DNA of 64,000 nt from Aegilops tauschii subsp. strangulata (GCF_002575655.3 NC_053041.3:374525054-374589053); one strand, 5' to 3'; counted from the first letter of the stretch, positions 20,453 to 34,122 are shown. Notes: generated from the sequence alone by a model not told the origin. Numbers and translations are program-made.

Positions 20453-21485
20453 TGGAAGAGTACTAGTTTTCTTTTGTCTACCGGAGCCGGCTTGACCTCG
20501 TCAATGACTGTCGAGAAGTCTTCATGCACGTGGCCCGGAGGCGCAGTTGTCATCATTTTGATCTGAAGCGCCGGATTATAACATATAACACGAAAAAATG
20601 CCACATGACAAGAAATCATAACCTCACTACCCAAAGGAGACAACATGAATCCCGACGGACAAACTAGACGAGGAACAAAGCTCAAATTAAAGATAAACTC
20701 GTAGAAAAGGGGTCCGTCGATAGATGTCCTAATTAACATAGCCGGCTTGACCTAGATGGCAGCCGAGTAGTCACTATTCGTGCATGTGCCCCCAATGACT
20801 AGCCCAACTCAGTTGTCGCTGTTTAACCCTCGCAGTGATCCGAAGCACATGACACCTAATTTTGCGAGATGACAAGAAACCTTTTTTTACATTTCTCACC
20901 ACAACTACAGCCATGTACAACACAGCCTGCACGATATGTACACGATAGCCAATCCAGGCGTGTCTGCTGGAGTCTGGTCACATGCATGGACGAACTGATC
21001 TTCCGTGTCTTGCAGGGATCGTGCAGGCACCAACGTAGTACAACACTTCTCTAGTACTATTGCTCGTCTCCCTCTTCTATTAAGTCACCCGACTTGCGGG
21101 GCCGGGGAGTGTGCCTATGGTCGGTTCTCAATTACCGTCCCACATGTGTGTGCAAACGCAATATGACGCGCGTTCCATTTAGAGAGCAGCGTGCCAGACT
21201 GACCGACCGTCTGGGGTGCGACGCGAACGCGACGGGCGTGCTGTATACTCCGTACATGTGTACCGCCGTTTTCTAGACGCTTTGCTCCATGGCGCGGGCG
21301 CAATCCATGGATACAAAATTAGTATATTGTATACTATTTAAAAGTCGAGGGCGGGGCTTTTCCTGCGCGGTAGGCGGCGGGGCAGTTCCGCCTAGTCGGT
21401 TCGACAGAGACGCGAGAAGACGAGGGGAGTAGGCTGCTGCAAACGTAGGGCTGTGTGATTTGACAGCGAGTTACTGCTGGACAGG
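20453..21485. other. Intergenic DNA; old 5' flank of the intact exonuclease gene
   Basis: A GCCGGCTTGACCT block occurs at about 20485 and again at about 20742 with weakly similar flanks. The last 200 bp (21285-21485) are similar to 36130-36290 and are the left half of the region split by the gypsy insertion. No gene seen. Confidence 0.5.
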
Positions 21486-21490
21486 TGGGG

Positions 21491-24400
21491 TGTAACGACC
21501 CGACCCGAAATCGGTCAAGTCTCTGTGTAGCTGTACCATCCCAAGATCATGCTGGCACACATAGTACATTGATGCAAAGATTCAAAGTTCAATCACACCT
21601 GCATTTATTACACGATTCTCATATCGAGTCTTTATTACAAGATAATAAATTCGGCCGAAGGCCAACTCACGAGAAATAAACTAAATAAAGCTGCGGAAGC
21701 GTAGATGAATAGCGAGTCCATCAGACTCCATAGGGCAATCGCCAAGCGTGGATCGTAGCCTCACTCCTGATCGGAAAACTCCTCTGCAACATAAGACGTT
21801 GTAGTCGTGTAGGTCAGCATTTTGAATATGCCGGCAAGTCATGAAGAGAGAACAACAATAAAATTACTAATACTATATGCAATTTGGCTGTGGGGCTCTA
21901 AGTTTCATTGTTTTGCGAAAAAGCCAGTAATTCCCTACAACAAGGACTAGTTTGCAATTACTACAAAATGTTGGTAGTTATTGAGATGGTTCCGCCAACC
22001 AATGTCTCATTCCCAATTATTAAATAACCCCCTCAATTAATTTATTAAGTTCAGTGTTGAGATATCTGAAATACTCCAATCCCAGAGGCTCATTTGTCCG
22101 TAACCGGGGACACGGCTAATCGATTAGGTTGTTACTCTGCAGAGGTTTGTGCACTTTACCCGCAAGAATCTTTCCCTCCTTTAAGTCTTCGCATTGCCTG
22201 GTGTTTGAAGACGGGACGAACGAAACAGGGTCTTCCATAGAGTTTCTCTGGGCCACTGCCGGTGCCCATCCAATCCTACCGTTCTTCTACATCTCGTAGC
22301 ACCGTCCAGCCAGAGTCACGCCTAGGGTCGACCAAGCCAGAGCCCATAATGGCTTGCCGCTGCACAGGTAAGCTTCCGGTCAATGGGGTATCCATCCGTC
22401 TCTTCGTGGCTGGGTGAAGCTTTCCGCAAGATGTCATGGCGCTTCTCCATGCATCCCGGCCATCCGCTGGTTTCTCCAGGGTGCCCGTCAACCGTCCTCC
22501 ACCCAGTAGTGAATTTTGAAGTCCATCTTGAGCTTGATGTCATGGGGTTTTCATCATCTTGACTCTCGCATCTCCCTTATGAATCACTCAACCAACCCCG
22601 TCTACGAGCATAGCAAAATAAACTACATCGTCCCGGGCATCGGTAACAAGGGAGAAGGGTTCATCCTACCTCATGATAATACTCAAGAACATAACTTAAC
22701 AAAATTCTCCTACTGCATGCATGGTGGGGAGGTATAACTCTAATACAATAAAATCATTGGTATTGTAAAAACGTGATCAAATGACTTGCCTGGCTGGCGG
22801 TCTTCGAAAGCTAGCGACTCGTAATAGCAGGCTTTGCACTCCAGAAATTCTACCGAGGCAAACAATAGCACAAATAAGTATAGCACAATATAACATAACA
22901 GCAAGTTGAAGTAAAACACCCAAGCACTCAAACCAAAACCAAAGAAAAACTCGGAGAAAGCAAATCAAGGTTTTCATCATATCAAGCAACAACTAAGAAA
23001 TAGTTTTACACAACTAAAACTTTTCTTAACAGAACCTAAGCATTGGTTTTGCTAACTAACAGAAGAGAAAACATCATACAAACTAGTAGCAAAAAGAATC
23101 ACATCAAAAGCTATTATAGAACTCCTATTATGCCTAAAACAATCCTAGCAAAAAAAATAAAATAAAAAAATTTATTCTACCATAAATAAAAGTTCATCCG
23201 CTGTAGCTACAGAAACTAATCCAAAATAAACTATAACATAATAAAAATAAAATTATTTACTAACTAGAACAGTAGGAAGACAGTAACTAGCTAAATAAAC
23301 AAGAAAAACTTGATTTCCACATAAAACTAATTGTTTATTAAATCTAAAATACCCAAACAAGTTCCTACTGCTAGACATGGTCAAAACTAAGCAGTAGCAA
23401 AAAGAATCACTAAAAAATAATGCTAACTCAATTTATGGCAGAAAAACTAAACTGTCTAAATCTAATATAAAACTATTTCTAATAATTTAAACCTGGCTCA
23501 ACATATTTTCTGCAGAAACTACAACAAATTTTCAAACTAACAAAAAAAGAATCAACTAAAAATAATAAATAACCTAAAAGATATAGATTTTACAAGATTG
23601 GAACTTTTCTGTTTTTAAAACAGAACGTAAATAACAGAAGAAAAAAAACTAATGGGCGCTATTGGGCTCGGGGTGGTGGGATCTGAAACTAAACCGCGCC
23701 CGGTCGGAAATTAACAAAACCTGTGCGGCTAATAACTAAACCGACCGATTCGATCTAATCAAATAAACCGTAAACTAAACCGGAGAAAAAAACCGAACTA
23801 CTAAAAATAAACCTAACCCTTCGCTACGATCTAATCTACGGCGTACATGCGAGATCTAACGGTGGCGGGGAGCTCGAGCTTACAGCGGACGGCGGCGACA
23901 GACGAAGACGACGGTGGTGACTCGGGCGATGGCGGTGCAGCGGCTCCGGTCGTCGGGGAGGAAGGAGATGGCGTCGGGGCGATGCGGCGGAGCTTGGGGA
24001 AGTCGGGGGCGGCCTTGGTGGAGCTCGGGGACGGCGAAGACGATCGGGATGACGGAGACAGCGCCCTGGTGAGCTGCAACTCCGGCGAGGGAGAACGAGC
24101 TCGGGGACAATCCTGTGATGGGAGAAGGAGGTCGAAACCATGTCAAAATGATGCGCAACATCGGGGGAAGCTCATAGGTGGAAGAGGAAGTCGTGTTGTT
24201 GCTCACCGGCGGTGGAGGCAGCGATGAACTGAGGCGGCTGCGGCGAGATCCAAAGGAGGAGGGCGTGAGCTGTGGTGGGAGTTGAGGTAGGGTTTTTGGG
24301 GGGTTCGGAAGAGGAAGGGCTTGGCCTTTTATAGGGCGTAGTCTTGGGTGAGGGGGCGTCTTGGGATCGTGATCCCATGGAACTCGGACGCGGCGGCGGC

Positions 24401-25034
24401 GGCGAACGCGCTCTGGCGCGGTGTCGTGGGCGAGGGGTTGGGGATGAGGGCAGGCCCGGGGTGTCAACGAGAGAGAGAGGGGAAAGGCGCGACGGGCGAC
24501 CGAGGGGGAGAGGAAATTGGGCCTCGGGCGCTGGGCGGCGGCGGCTCGGGCGCTGGCGGGCAGGCGCCTGCCCCGCTGGCTGGGCCGGTTGGCCTGGCTG
24601 ACGCCTAGGGCTTTGCCTCTTTTTTTTTGAATAGAGAGAAGAGAAAACAAATAAAAATATTTTTTTATATAGGACATATATATCAAAATTCTCAGGGGAA
24701 TTAATCCTACAACGTGGACATTTTTCTAGGGGCAAAACTCAAACTAAAAAAACAATTTCTGGAAATCCCAAATAAAATTCAAATTTGAATTCAAACTTTT
24801 TGGCAATACTTTTCTTCTGACATTTTTGGAGTGTCATGTTAGCTCCTCTCATACTTTTGATCAAGTATTTGTCAGGGATATTTGAAATAAATTTCAATGC
24901 CAAATCAAGTTCAAATTCACAACAAAAACTCAACTGCCTCTGAAATTTTCAAATGCCACTCAATTTCAATCAAAATGCATAGATGCTTAGCTATAATTGT
25001 AAAACATTCCAAATGGGAAATTTGGGGTGTTACA
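21491..25034 (-). repeat. Gypsy 1, 3' LTR (3544 bp)
   Basis: Matches 30557-34122 end to end with scattered substitutions and small indels. The GC-rich ORFs near 23830-24690 recur in the other LTR, so they are LTR sequence rather than host genes. Confidence 0.95.
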
Positions 25035-25046
25035 AACCTACCCAGC

Positions 25047-28000
25047 TTAAGATGAATCTCGCCCTCGAGATTCGGGTTGACTAGCCAATAGGTGCGGGTG
25101 GTCTCGGCGGAGGTCTTCTTCTCGCTCCGAGGTGGCTTCCTCCTCGGAATGATGACTCCAGAGAACCTTGCAAAACTTGATGATCTTGTTGCGGGTGACT
25201 CTGTTCGCAGTCTCGAGAATTCCGACGGGTTTCTCCTCATAAGTCAGATCACTGTCGAGTTGTATGGCCTCTAGGGGCACTGTGTCTCTCAACGGAATTT
25301 CGGCCATCTCAGCATGGCATTTCTTCAGCTGAGAAACATGGAAGACATCGTGAACTCCGGACAATCCTTCCGGCAATTCCAGTTTGTAAGCAACTGCTCC
25401 ACGACGTTCGAGGATTTTGTAGGGGCCAAAGAACCTGGGTGCCAACTTTCCTTTAACACCAAACCTCTTGATTCCACGAAGTGGGGACACACGGAGATAT
25501 GCTCGGTCTCCAACTTCATACGTTATCTCCTTGCGTTTGCTGTCGGCATAACTCTTCTGTCTCGACTGGGCTATCTTGAGTCTATCTCGAATCAGCTTGA
25601 CCTTCTCTTCGGAGGCTCTGATAAGATCGGGACCAAAAAGTTTTCGGTCTCCAACACCATCCCACAGCAATGGTGTTCTACACCTCCTTCCGTATAGAGC
25701 TTCGAAAGGGGCCATCTTCAGACTGGTCTGATAGCTGTTGTTGTACAAGAACTCTGCATATGGCAAATTATCATCCCAGCTAGACCCATAGTCTAGCACA
25801 CACGCTCTCAACATGTCCTCCAGAATCTGGTTGACTCTCTCGGTTTGTCCGTCTGTCTGCGGACGAAAAGTTGTACTGAATTCCAGCCTCGTACCCAAAG
25901 TTTCATGCAACTGATTCCAAAACTTTGAGGTAAATTGTGTTCCTCTATCTGACACGATACTCCTCGGAACTCCATGCAGACATACGATCCTGGTCATGTA
26001 TATCTTGGCTAACTTAGCGCTGGTATAGGTGGTCTTCACGGGAATGAAATGAGCTACCTTGGTCAAGCGATCAACCACTACCCAGATGGAATCATAACCT
26101 GAACGTGTCCTGGGTAATCCTGTGATAAAATCCATTCCAAGTTTCTCCCATTTCCACTCGGGAATCGGCAAAGGTTGAAGTAACCCTGCTGGCTTCTGAT
26201 GTTCCGCCTTTACTCGCTGGCAAACATTGCATACTGCTACGTACTCGGCAATATCCTTCTTCATACCTGTCCACCAGAAACTTTCCTTTAAATCCAGATA
26301 CATCTTGGTGTTGCCTGGGTGAATCGAGTACGGTGAATCATGGGCCTCCTGAAGAATTAACTTCCTGACCTCTGGGTCATTAGGCACATAGATGCGATCC
26401 TCAAACCATAAAGTTCCGTGCTCATCTTCACGAAAACCTTCAGCCTTCCCGTTACTTATCTTTTCCTTTATCTCTGCAATTCCCTTGTCTATCTTCTGGG
26501 CTTCATGGATTCTTTCGGTCAGAGTGGACTGTATATCCAAGGTGGCGACAAATCCTCTCGGTACTATCTCCAGTCGGAGCTCTCTGAGATTGTCGGCTAA
26601 TTCCTGAGGTAATCCTCCAGCTATGAGGGTGTTCACATAACTTTTACGGCTCAAGGCATCTGCTACAACATTTGCCTTCCCTGGGTGATAATGCAATCTC
26701 ATGTCATAGTCCTTGATCAATTCAAGCCATCTCCTCTGCCTGAGGTTCAATTCCTTCTGCGTGAAAATATACTTCAGGCTCTTATGATCCGTGTAAACAT
26801 CACAACTTTTTCCGACAAGGAAATGTCTCCAGGTCTTGAGTGCGTGCACTACGGCTGCTAACTCCAAATCGTGTGTGGCATAATTCATCTCGTGAGGTCG
26901 TAGCTGTCTGAAGGTATAAGCTACAACTTTTCCTTCCTGCATGAGCACTCCTCCGAGTCCTTGACGAGAAGCATCACAATATACCTGGTAATCCTTGTGT
27001 ATGTCTGGCAAAATTAGCACCGGGGCGGTAACCAAAAGTTTCTTCAGCTCCTGAAAACTGTCTTCACAATCCTCGGTCCAAATGTACTTGGCTTCCTTCT
27101 TCAACAGCTCAGTCATGGGCTTGGCAATCTTGGAGAAATTCTCAATAAACCTCCAATAATATCCTGCGAGCTCGAGAAAACTGCGGATCTCCTTGACTGA
27201 GGTGGGGGACTGCCAGTTGGTGACCGATTCGACCTTGGTGGGGTCGACTGCTATTCCTTCTCCTGAAATAACATGTCCGAGGAATCCGACTTCCTTCAGC
27301 CAAAATTCACATTTGCTGAACTTGGCATATAACTGATGTTCTCGGAGTTTCTCCAGAACTAGACGCAGATGTTCCTTATGCTCTTCCTTGCTCTTGGAGA
27401 AAACCAATATGTCATCGATGAACACCACGACAAACTTGTCTAGATATTCCATAAATACCTTGTTCATTATGCTCATGAAATACGCAGGGGCATTAGTCAA
27501 TCCGAATGACATTACGATATACTCATATAAACCATACCTGGTGGTGAAAGCTGTTTTGGGTATATCCTTTTCACGAATCTTTAGCTGATGATACCCTGAT
27601 CGAAGATCGATCTTGGAGAATACCTTGGCTCCAACTAGTTGATCAAATAAATCGTTAATCATCGGCAGAGGGTACTTGTTCTTGATGGTCACATCGTTCA
27701 ATGAACGATAATCCACAACCATTCTCAGGGTTCCATCCTTCTTCTCTACCAAAAGAACTGGGGCTCCCCAAGGTGACGAGCTTGGGCGAATATATCCTTT
27801 CTCCAATAGCTCCTTAATTTGCTTCTTGATCTGTTCCAAATCATTCGGGGGCATCCGATAGGGTCTCTTGGATATTGGGGCTGTGCTGGGCAATAACTCA
27901 ATCAAAAACTCAATGTCTCTTTCCAGTGGCATTCCTGGTAATTCCTCTGGAAACACATAGGAAAAATCTTGCACTACGGGCACTTCCTCCTGAACAAGTC

Positions 28001-29114
28001 CCGTGAGGGAATTCACCCGATTCTTCATCGGTGTGCGTCTGGATACATACTTGATCCTCTTCTGCTCTGGGGTCGTGAGCAAAATCGTCTTGCGGGCACA
28101 GTCGATGTTGCCTTCAAACTTGGTCAACCAATCCATGCCTAGAATTACATCCAAACTCTGGGATTCCAATACTATGAGGTCTGCGGGAAAATCATGGTTT
28201 CCGATGCTGAGGGTCGAATGACAGCCTAAGCCTGCCGTCATCTCTCCTCCTGGGGAGGTGACCTGAAGCGGGGTTCTAAGGGTTCTAGTGGGCAACCCGT
28301 ACTTTTCCAGAACTACCCTTGATATGAATGAATGCGTTGCACCGGAATCAAAGAGTACCAATACTGGATGTGAATTTAATAAAAACATTCCAACCACAGT
28401 GTCTGGCTGATCATAGACGTCCTCCACGTCAAGGTGATTCACTTGAGCACGCGGAAAAGGGTTGGGCTTCTTTGCTGAGCTTCCATTGCCGTTGCCGTTT
28501 CCATTCCTCTGCTTGGCCTCCGGACAATCAGTGGCATAGTGTCCTGTCTTCTGGCACTTGAAACAGGTGATATGACTCAGATCCTTCTGAGCCGGAGCAG
28601 GACGGTGCTGGTTGCCATTGCCTCCATTGCCTGACTTGGAGTTGTTGTCGTGGTTGCGATTGTTCCCATTCCCTCCATGGTTATGTCCTCCATGATTATG
28701 TCCTCCATGGGTGTGATGGGTATGTCCTCCCGAGTATGGGGTATAGCGGGGCTTCTGCTGAGCTCCGGAGTTGTACTTTCCCTGGCCATATTTCCGCTTG
28801 CGGCTATCAATCTGCTGCTGCTTGCCTTCAAGTATGGTGGCCTTGTCTACCAGCTCCTGGTAGTTGTTGAAGGTAGCCACCATTAGCTGCATTCCTAGCT
28901 CATCATTGAGTCCCTCGAGAAACTTCTCTTGCTTTGCGGCATCTGTGGCCACATCATCTGGGGCATAGCGAGATAATTTGCTAAACTCATCCACGTACTG
29001 CCCCACAGTACGGTTCCCCTGGGGTAAGTTGCGGAACTCACGCTTCTTCAGACTCATGGCGCCAGCTGAGACATGAGCGGTGCGGAAGGCCTGCTGGAAC
29101 TCAGCCCATCTCAC
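25047..29114 (-). pseudogene. Gypsy 1 gag (3' part)-pol polyprotein
   Basis: A 1355-codon open frame reading into gag without its own ATG (the first codon is GTG within gag). Approximate residues: zinc knuckle [14 protein letters not shown] 184-197, protease DSGATHS 256-262, reverse transcriptase 440-690 with FIDD 565-568, RNase H 710-815 (DAS, then DLELAA and TDH), and integrase 925-1130 with HHCC and the Asp-Asp-Glu triad at about 995, 1056 and 1092. A chromodomain-like segment lies near 1285-1335. All catalytic motifs are present. Two positions usually conserved in relatives are altered: FLELAGYYW after the RT palm, and EEATSERE in the chromodomain, where Trp is normal. The upstream gag part is broken, so translation of this frame as it stands is unlikely. 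Confidence 0.9.
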
Positions 29115-29349
29115 GGTGGCGGCCGGATAAGTGGCGGTGTAGTTCTCCCACCAAGAAGTTGCAGGTCCATCAAGCTAATGTGCGGCAAAACGCACCTTCT
29201 CTGCATCTGTGCATCCAGCAGTGGCTAACTCCCTTCCGACCTTGCGGAGCCAATCATCGGCCACAATCGGCTCAGTGCTGCTAGATAAACACTGGCGGAT
29301 TCAGCCTTAGGAAGCGGGTCAAGTTGTCAACAGGGGGTGGTGGCGGTGG

Positions 29350-29382
<33 letters not shown>

Positions 29383-29487
29383 CTGGTTCTGGATGAGCAT
29401 CTGCATCAGGGCATTTTGCTGCTGGATCAGCTGGGTGAGTTCCGGCGGAAAGTTGAAACCGGGGTCACGTCTCGGAGGCATCTGGTG
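29115..29487 (-). pseudogene. Gypsy 1 gag N-terminal part, broken
   Basis: Starts MPPRRDPGF near 29479, then a Gln/Asn-rich stretch and RFLRLNPPVF. The frame is lost near 29283 by one extra base, and an in-frame TAG lies near 29175. Gag residues typical of gypsy capsid (DDWLRK, SWWENY) are visible beyond the shift. The long pol frame begins immediately after the second break. Confidence 0.8.
29348..29383 (-). repeat. (GTT)n microsatellite coding for Asn in gag
   Basis: About eleven GTT/TTG repeats on the + strand, read as a run of Asn on the - strand inside gag, followed by a Pro run. Confidence 0.85.
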
Positions 29488-29703
29488 TTTTGGAGTGGAT
29501 GAGAAATTAGAATAGAACAAGGGTCTAATGAGAAAATAGCACTACCCATATGAGTGCACAATCATAATCACACCAATAATTTATTCATTCATCTCAAACA
29601 AGGTTCAATCTCGGATTACAAAAATCTCACGACTAATCGAAAATAACGGCCTAACTGATCGACGAAAAAATAAAATAACATGGCAGTCGACTAAATGTCT
29701 TCA

Positions 29704-30412
29704 TCAATTATTCTTGCGTCCTCCGGTGCGGCGTCCTCTGGTGCGGCGTCTCCTCTTGCGGCTTCCTTCGGTGGAGCTCTCTTCATAATCCTGGTCATTG
29801 CTCACGAGGGGTCCATCATCTCCACTCGGAAAAAGGTCTTCTCCCAGGTCTATCTTCTCCTCCAGTGTGGCAATATATTTATCCCGGACCTCGATTCTAT
29901 CCATAAAATCCTTGACTTCTTCTTCATGTTCAAGGAAGTCCGCGCGTGCTTTCTCCTCCAGTTCCACTTCACGGAACAACAACCTCCTGTGTACCTTCGA
30001 GTTTCGGCACATCTGGATTTCCCGGTTCCTGATGAGACTCTCCAAGTCTTGGACATATGAAAGAATGGAGTCGTCCTATACGGTACGGATGATATCTCCA
30101 TTCCTAGCTCTGCGAGAAATCATGGCGAGGTCTGATGGGTCGAGCTCGGCCCTGTACTCTTCTCGGAGATGTCCAAGTGCACGATAAATCGCCATGTCTC
30201 TTCCGAGGATCCAAGTGAAATCGGTAAACTCAAAGTCAATGGGCTCTGAATATCCTCCGAAGGTCCTCCGAAGTGTTGGTAGGCTTCCCGGTGATTGAGG
30301 GCAGAGCAATCTTCAGCTTCTTCATGATCTGAACCAGCTTCTTGCCGAGAAGCATCGTCTCATCTGGCTGGCAAAACTCCGGTAGCAGAACTGGGGTCAA
30401 CTCGGCGGCCAT
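29704..30412 (-). pseudogene. Gypsy 1 extra ORF between primer site and gag, broken
   Basis: Sense to gag-pol. It opens with an ATG at 30412 (MAAELTPVLLPEF). The frame changes near 30245, after which WILGRDMAIYRALGHL reads on to a TAG at 30078-30076. It then resumes in the same frame as LESLIRNREIQMCRN with a long charged, probably coiled-coil segment (EVELEEKARADFLEHEEEVK) and a basic RKRRRRTRG end at 29704. It resembles no retrotransposon core domain. Extra ORFs upstream of gag are known in some plant gypsy lineages; its role is unknown. Two lesions make it non-functional here. Confidence 0.65.
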
Positions 30413-30539
30413 CTAGAATGTTGAAAATCGGAGAGAAGTCAGAAATGAACAGGGGAGAATTCCGGAATGATAAGAACATAAAATAAAATAGTCTTTCCTA
30501 TGGCTTTCCCCTAGGGGTTACGTCCTACGGTCAGCGTGT

Positions 30540-30552
30540 GCTCTGAATACCA
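30540..30552 (-). other. Gypsy 1 primer binding site
   Basis: On the - strand, four bases after the 5' LTR end: TGGTATTCAGAGC, the initiator-Met tRNA complement with one extra T. Confidence 0.85.
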
Positions 30553-30556
30553 TCTC

Positions 30557-33500
30557 TGTAACGACCCGACCCGAAAATCGGTCAAGTCTCTGTGTAGCTG
30601 TACCATCCCAAGATCATGCTGGCACACACAATACATTGATGCAAAGATTCAAAGTTCAATCACACCTGAATTTATTACACGATTCTGATATCGAGTCTTT
30701 ATTACAAGATAATAAATTCGGCCGAAGGCCAACTCATGAGAAATAAACTAAATAAAGCTGCGGAAGCGTAGACGAATAGCGAGTCCATCCGACTCCATAG
30801 GGCAATCGCCAAGCGTGGATCGTAGCCTCACTCCTGATCGGAAAACTCCTCTGCAACATAAGACGTTGCAGCCGTGTAGGTCAGCATTTTGAATATGCCG
30901 GCAAGTCATGAAGAGAGAACAACAATAAAATTACTAATACTATATGCAATTTGGCTATGGGGCTCTAAGTTTCATTGTTTTGCAAAAAAGCCAGTTTTTC
31001 CCTACAACAAGGACTAGTTTGCAATTACTACAAAATGTTGGTAGTTATTGAGATGGTTCCGCCAACAATTGTCTCATTCCCAATTATTAAATAACCCCCA
31101 CAATTAATTTATTAAGTTCAGTGTTGAGATATCTGAAATACTCCAAGCCCAAAGGCTCATTTGTCCGTAACCGGGGACACGGCTAATCGATTAGGTTGTT
31201 ACTCTGCAGAGGTTTGTGCACTTTACCCGCAAGAATCGTTCCCTTCTTTAAGTCTTCGCACTGCCTGGTGTTTGAAGACGGGACGAATGAAACAGGGTCT
31301 TCCGTAGAGTTTCTCTGGGCCACTGCCGGTGCCCATCCAATCCTACCGTTCTTCTACATCTCGTAGCACCGTCCGGCCAGAGTCATGCCTAGGGTCGACC
31401 AAGCCAGAGCCCATAATGGCTTGCCGTTGCACAGGTAAGCTTCTGGTCAATGGGGTATCCAGCCGTCTCTTCGTGGCTGGGTGAAGCTTTCCGCAAGATG
31501 TCATGGCGCTTCTCCATGCATCCCGGCCATCCGCTGGTTTCTCCAGGGTGCCCGTCAACCGTCCTCCACCCAGTAGTGAATTTTGAAGTCCATCTTGAGC
31601 TTGATGTCATGGGGTTTTCATCATCTTGACTCTCGCATCTCCCTTATGAATCACTCAACCAACCCCGTCTACGAGCATAGCAAAATAAACTACATCGTCC
31701 CGGGCATCGGTAACAAGGGAGAAGGGTTCATCCTACCTGATGATACTACTCAAGAACATAACTTAACAAAATTCTCCTACTGCATGCATGGTGGGGAGGT
31801 ATAACTCTAATGCAATAAAATCATAGGTATTGTAAAAACGTGATCAAATGACTTGCCTGGCTGACGGTCTTCGAAAGCTAGCGACTCGTAATAGCAGGCT
31901 TCGCACTCCGGAAATTCTACCGAGTCAAACAATAGCACAAATAAGTATAGCACAATATAACATAACAGCAAGTTGAAGTATAACACCCAAGCACTCAAAC
32001 CAAAACCAAAGAAAAACTCGGAGAAAGCAAATCAAGGTTTTCATCATATCAAGCAACAACTAAGAAATAGTTTTACACAACTAAAACTTTTCTTAACAGA
32101 ACCTAAGCATTGGTTTTGCTAACTAACAGAAGGGAAAACATCATACAAACTAGTAGCAAAAAGAATCACCTCAAAAGCTATTATAGAACTCCTATTATGC
32201 CAAAAACAATCCTAGCAAAGAAAATAAAATAAAAAAATTTATTCTACAGTAAATAAAAGTTCATCCTCTGTAGCTACAGAAACTAATCTAAAATAAACTA
32301 TAACATAATAAAAATAAAATTATTTACTAACTAGAACAGTAGGAAAACAGTAACTAGCTAAATAAACAAGAAAAACTTGATTTCCACATAAAACTAATTG
32401 TTTATTAAATCTAAAATACCCAAACAAGTTCCTACTTCTAGACATGGTCAAAACCAAGCAGTAGCAAAAAGAATCACTAAAAAATAATAATCCTAACTCA
32501 ATTTATGGCAGAAAAACTAATCTGTCTAAATCTAATATAAAACTATTTCTAATAATTTAAACCTGGCTAAACATATTTTCTACAGAAACTACAACAAATT
32601 TGCAAACTAACAAAAAAAGAATCAACTAAAAATAATAAATAACCTAAAAGATATAGATTTTACAAGATTGGAACTTTTCTGTTTTTAAAACAGAACGTAA
32701 ATAACAGAAGAAAAAAACTAATGGGCGCTATTGGGCTCGGGGTGGTGCGATCTGAAACTAAACCGCGCCCGGTCGGAAATTAACAAAACCTGCGCGGCTA
32801 ATAACTAAACCGACCGATTCGATCTAATTAAATAAACCGTAAACTAAACCGGAGAAGAAAAAACCGAACTACTAAAAATAAACCTAACCCTTCGCTACGA
32901 TCTAATCTACGGCGTACATGCGAGATCTAACGGTGGAGGGGAGCTCGAGCCTACAGCGGACGGCGGCGACAGACGAAGACGACGGCGGCGACTCGGGTGA
33001 TGGCGGTGCAGCGGCTCCGGTCGTCGGGGAGGAAGGAGATGGCGTCAAGGCGATGCGGTGGAGTTTGGGGAAGTCGGGGGGCGGCCTTGGTGGAGCTAGG
33101 GGACGGCGAAGACGATCGGGATGACGGAGACAGCGCCCTGGTGAGCTGCAACTCCGGCGAGGGCGAACGAGCTCGGGGACGATCCTGTGATGGGAGAAGG
33201 AGGTCGAAACCATGTCAAAACGATGCGCAACATCGGGGGAAGCTCATAGGTGGAAGAGGAAGTCGTGTTGTTGCTCACCGGCGGTGGAGGCGGCGACGAA
33301 CTGAGGCGGCTGCGGTGAGATCCAAAGGAGGAGGGCGTGAGCTGTGGTGGGAGTTGAGGTAGGGTTTTTGGGGGGTTCGGAAGAGGAAGGGCTTGGCCTT
33401 TTATAGGGCGTAGTCTTGGGCGAGGGGGCGTCTCGGGATCGTGATCCCGTGGAACTCGGACGCGGCGGCGGCGGCGAACGCGCTCTGGCGCGGTGTCATG

Positions 33501-34122
33501 GGCGAGGGGTTGGGGGATGAGGGTGGGCCCGGGGCGTCAGCGAGAGAGAGGGGAAAGGCGCGACGGGCGACCGAAGGGGAGAGGAAATTGGGCGCGGGGC
33601 GCTGGGCTGCGGCGGCTCGGGCGCTGGCGGGCTGGCGCCTGCCCCGCGGGCTGGGTCGGTTGGCGCTGGCTGGGCCGGTTGGCCTGGCTGGCGCCTCGGG
33701 CTTTGCCTCTTTTTTTTGAATTAGAGAGAAGAGAAAACAAAGAAAAATATTTTTTTATATAGGACACATATATATCAAAATTCTTAGGGGAATTAATCCT
33801 ACAACGTGGACATTTTTCCAGGGGCAAAACTCAAACTAATTTTTTTCTGGAAATCCCAAATAAAATTCAAATTTGAATTCAAACTTTTTGGCAATACTTT
33901 TCTTCTGACATTTTTGGAGTGTCATGTTAGCTCCTCTCATTCTTTTGATCAAGTATTTGTCAGGGATATTTGAAATAAATTTCAATGCCAAATCAAGTTC
34001 AAATTCACAACAAAAACTCAACTGGCTCTGAAATTTTCAAATGTCACTCAATTTCAATCAAAATGCATAGATGCTTAGCTGTAATTGTAAAACATTCCAA
34101 ATGGGAAATTTGGGATGTTACA
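30557..34122 (-). repeat. Gypsy 1, 5' LTR (3566 bp)
   Basis: Begins TGTAACGACCCGACCC on the + strand and ends GGGATGTTACA, flanked on the right by the TSD TGGGG. It is the transcription-start LTR, so its transcript would run away from the exonuclease gene to its right. Confidence 0.95.

Larger units (their letters stand above)
21491..34122 (-). mobile_element. Complete Ty3/gypsy LTR retrotransposon 1 (Tekay/Del-like chromovirus)
   Basis: LTRs at 21491-25034 and 30557-34122 begin TGTAACGACCC and end GTTACA on the + strand. The TSD TGGGG is seen at 21486-21490 and 34123-34127, so the whole element is one insertion of 12632 bp. Coding order on the - strand is extra ORF, gag, protease, reverse transcriptase, RNase H, integrase, chromodomain-like tail, so the right LTR is the 5' LTR. 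The primer site fits initiator Met tRNA. Several coding breaks (see parts) make it non-autonomous now. Confidence 0.95.

Noticed and set aside
19923..20739. 132-codon + and 210-codon - frames
   Set aside because: They overlap each other, show no domains, and the - strand frame runs through a microsatellite and the TATA region.
21100..21303. Small overlapping ORFs at the left of the gypsy element
   Set aside because: Short, overlapping on both strands, in an old promoter flank.
23831..24735. Large GC-rich ORFs (up to 268 codons)
   Set aside because: They lie inside the gypsy 1 LTR and recur with differences at 32.9-33.8 kb; low-complexity Pro/Arg/Ser content.
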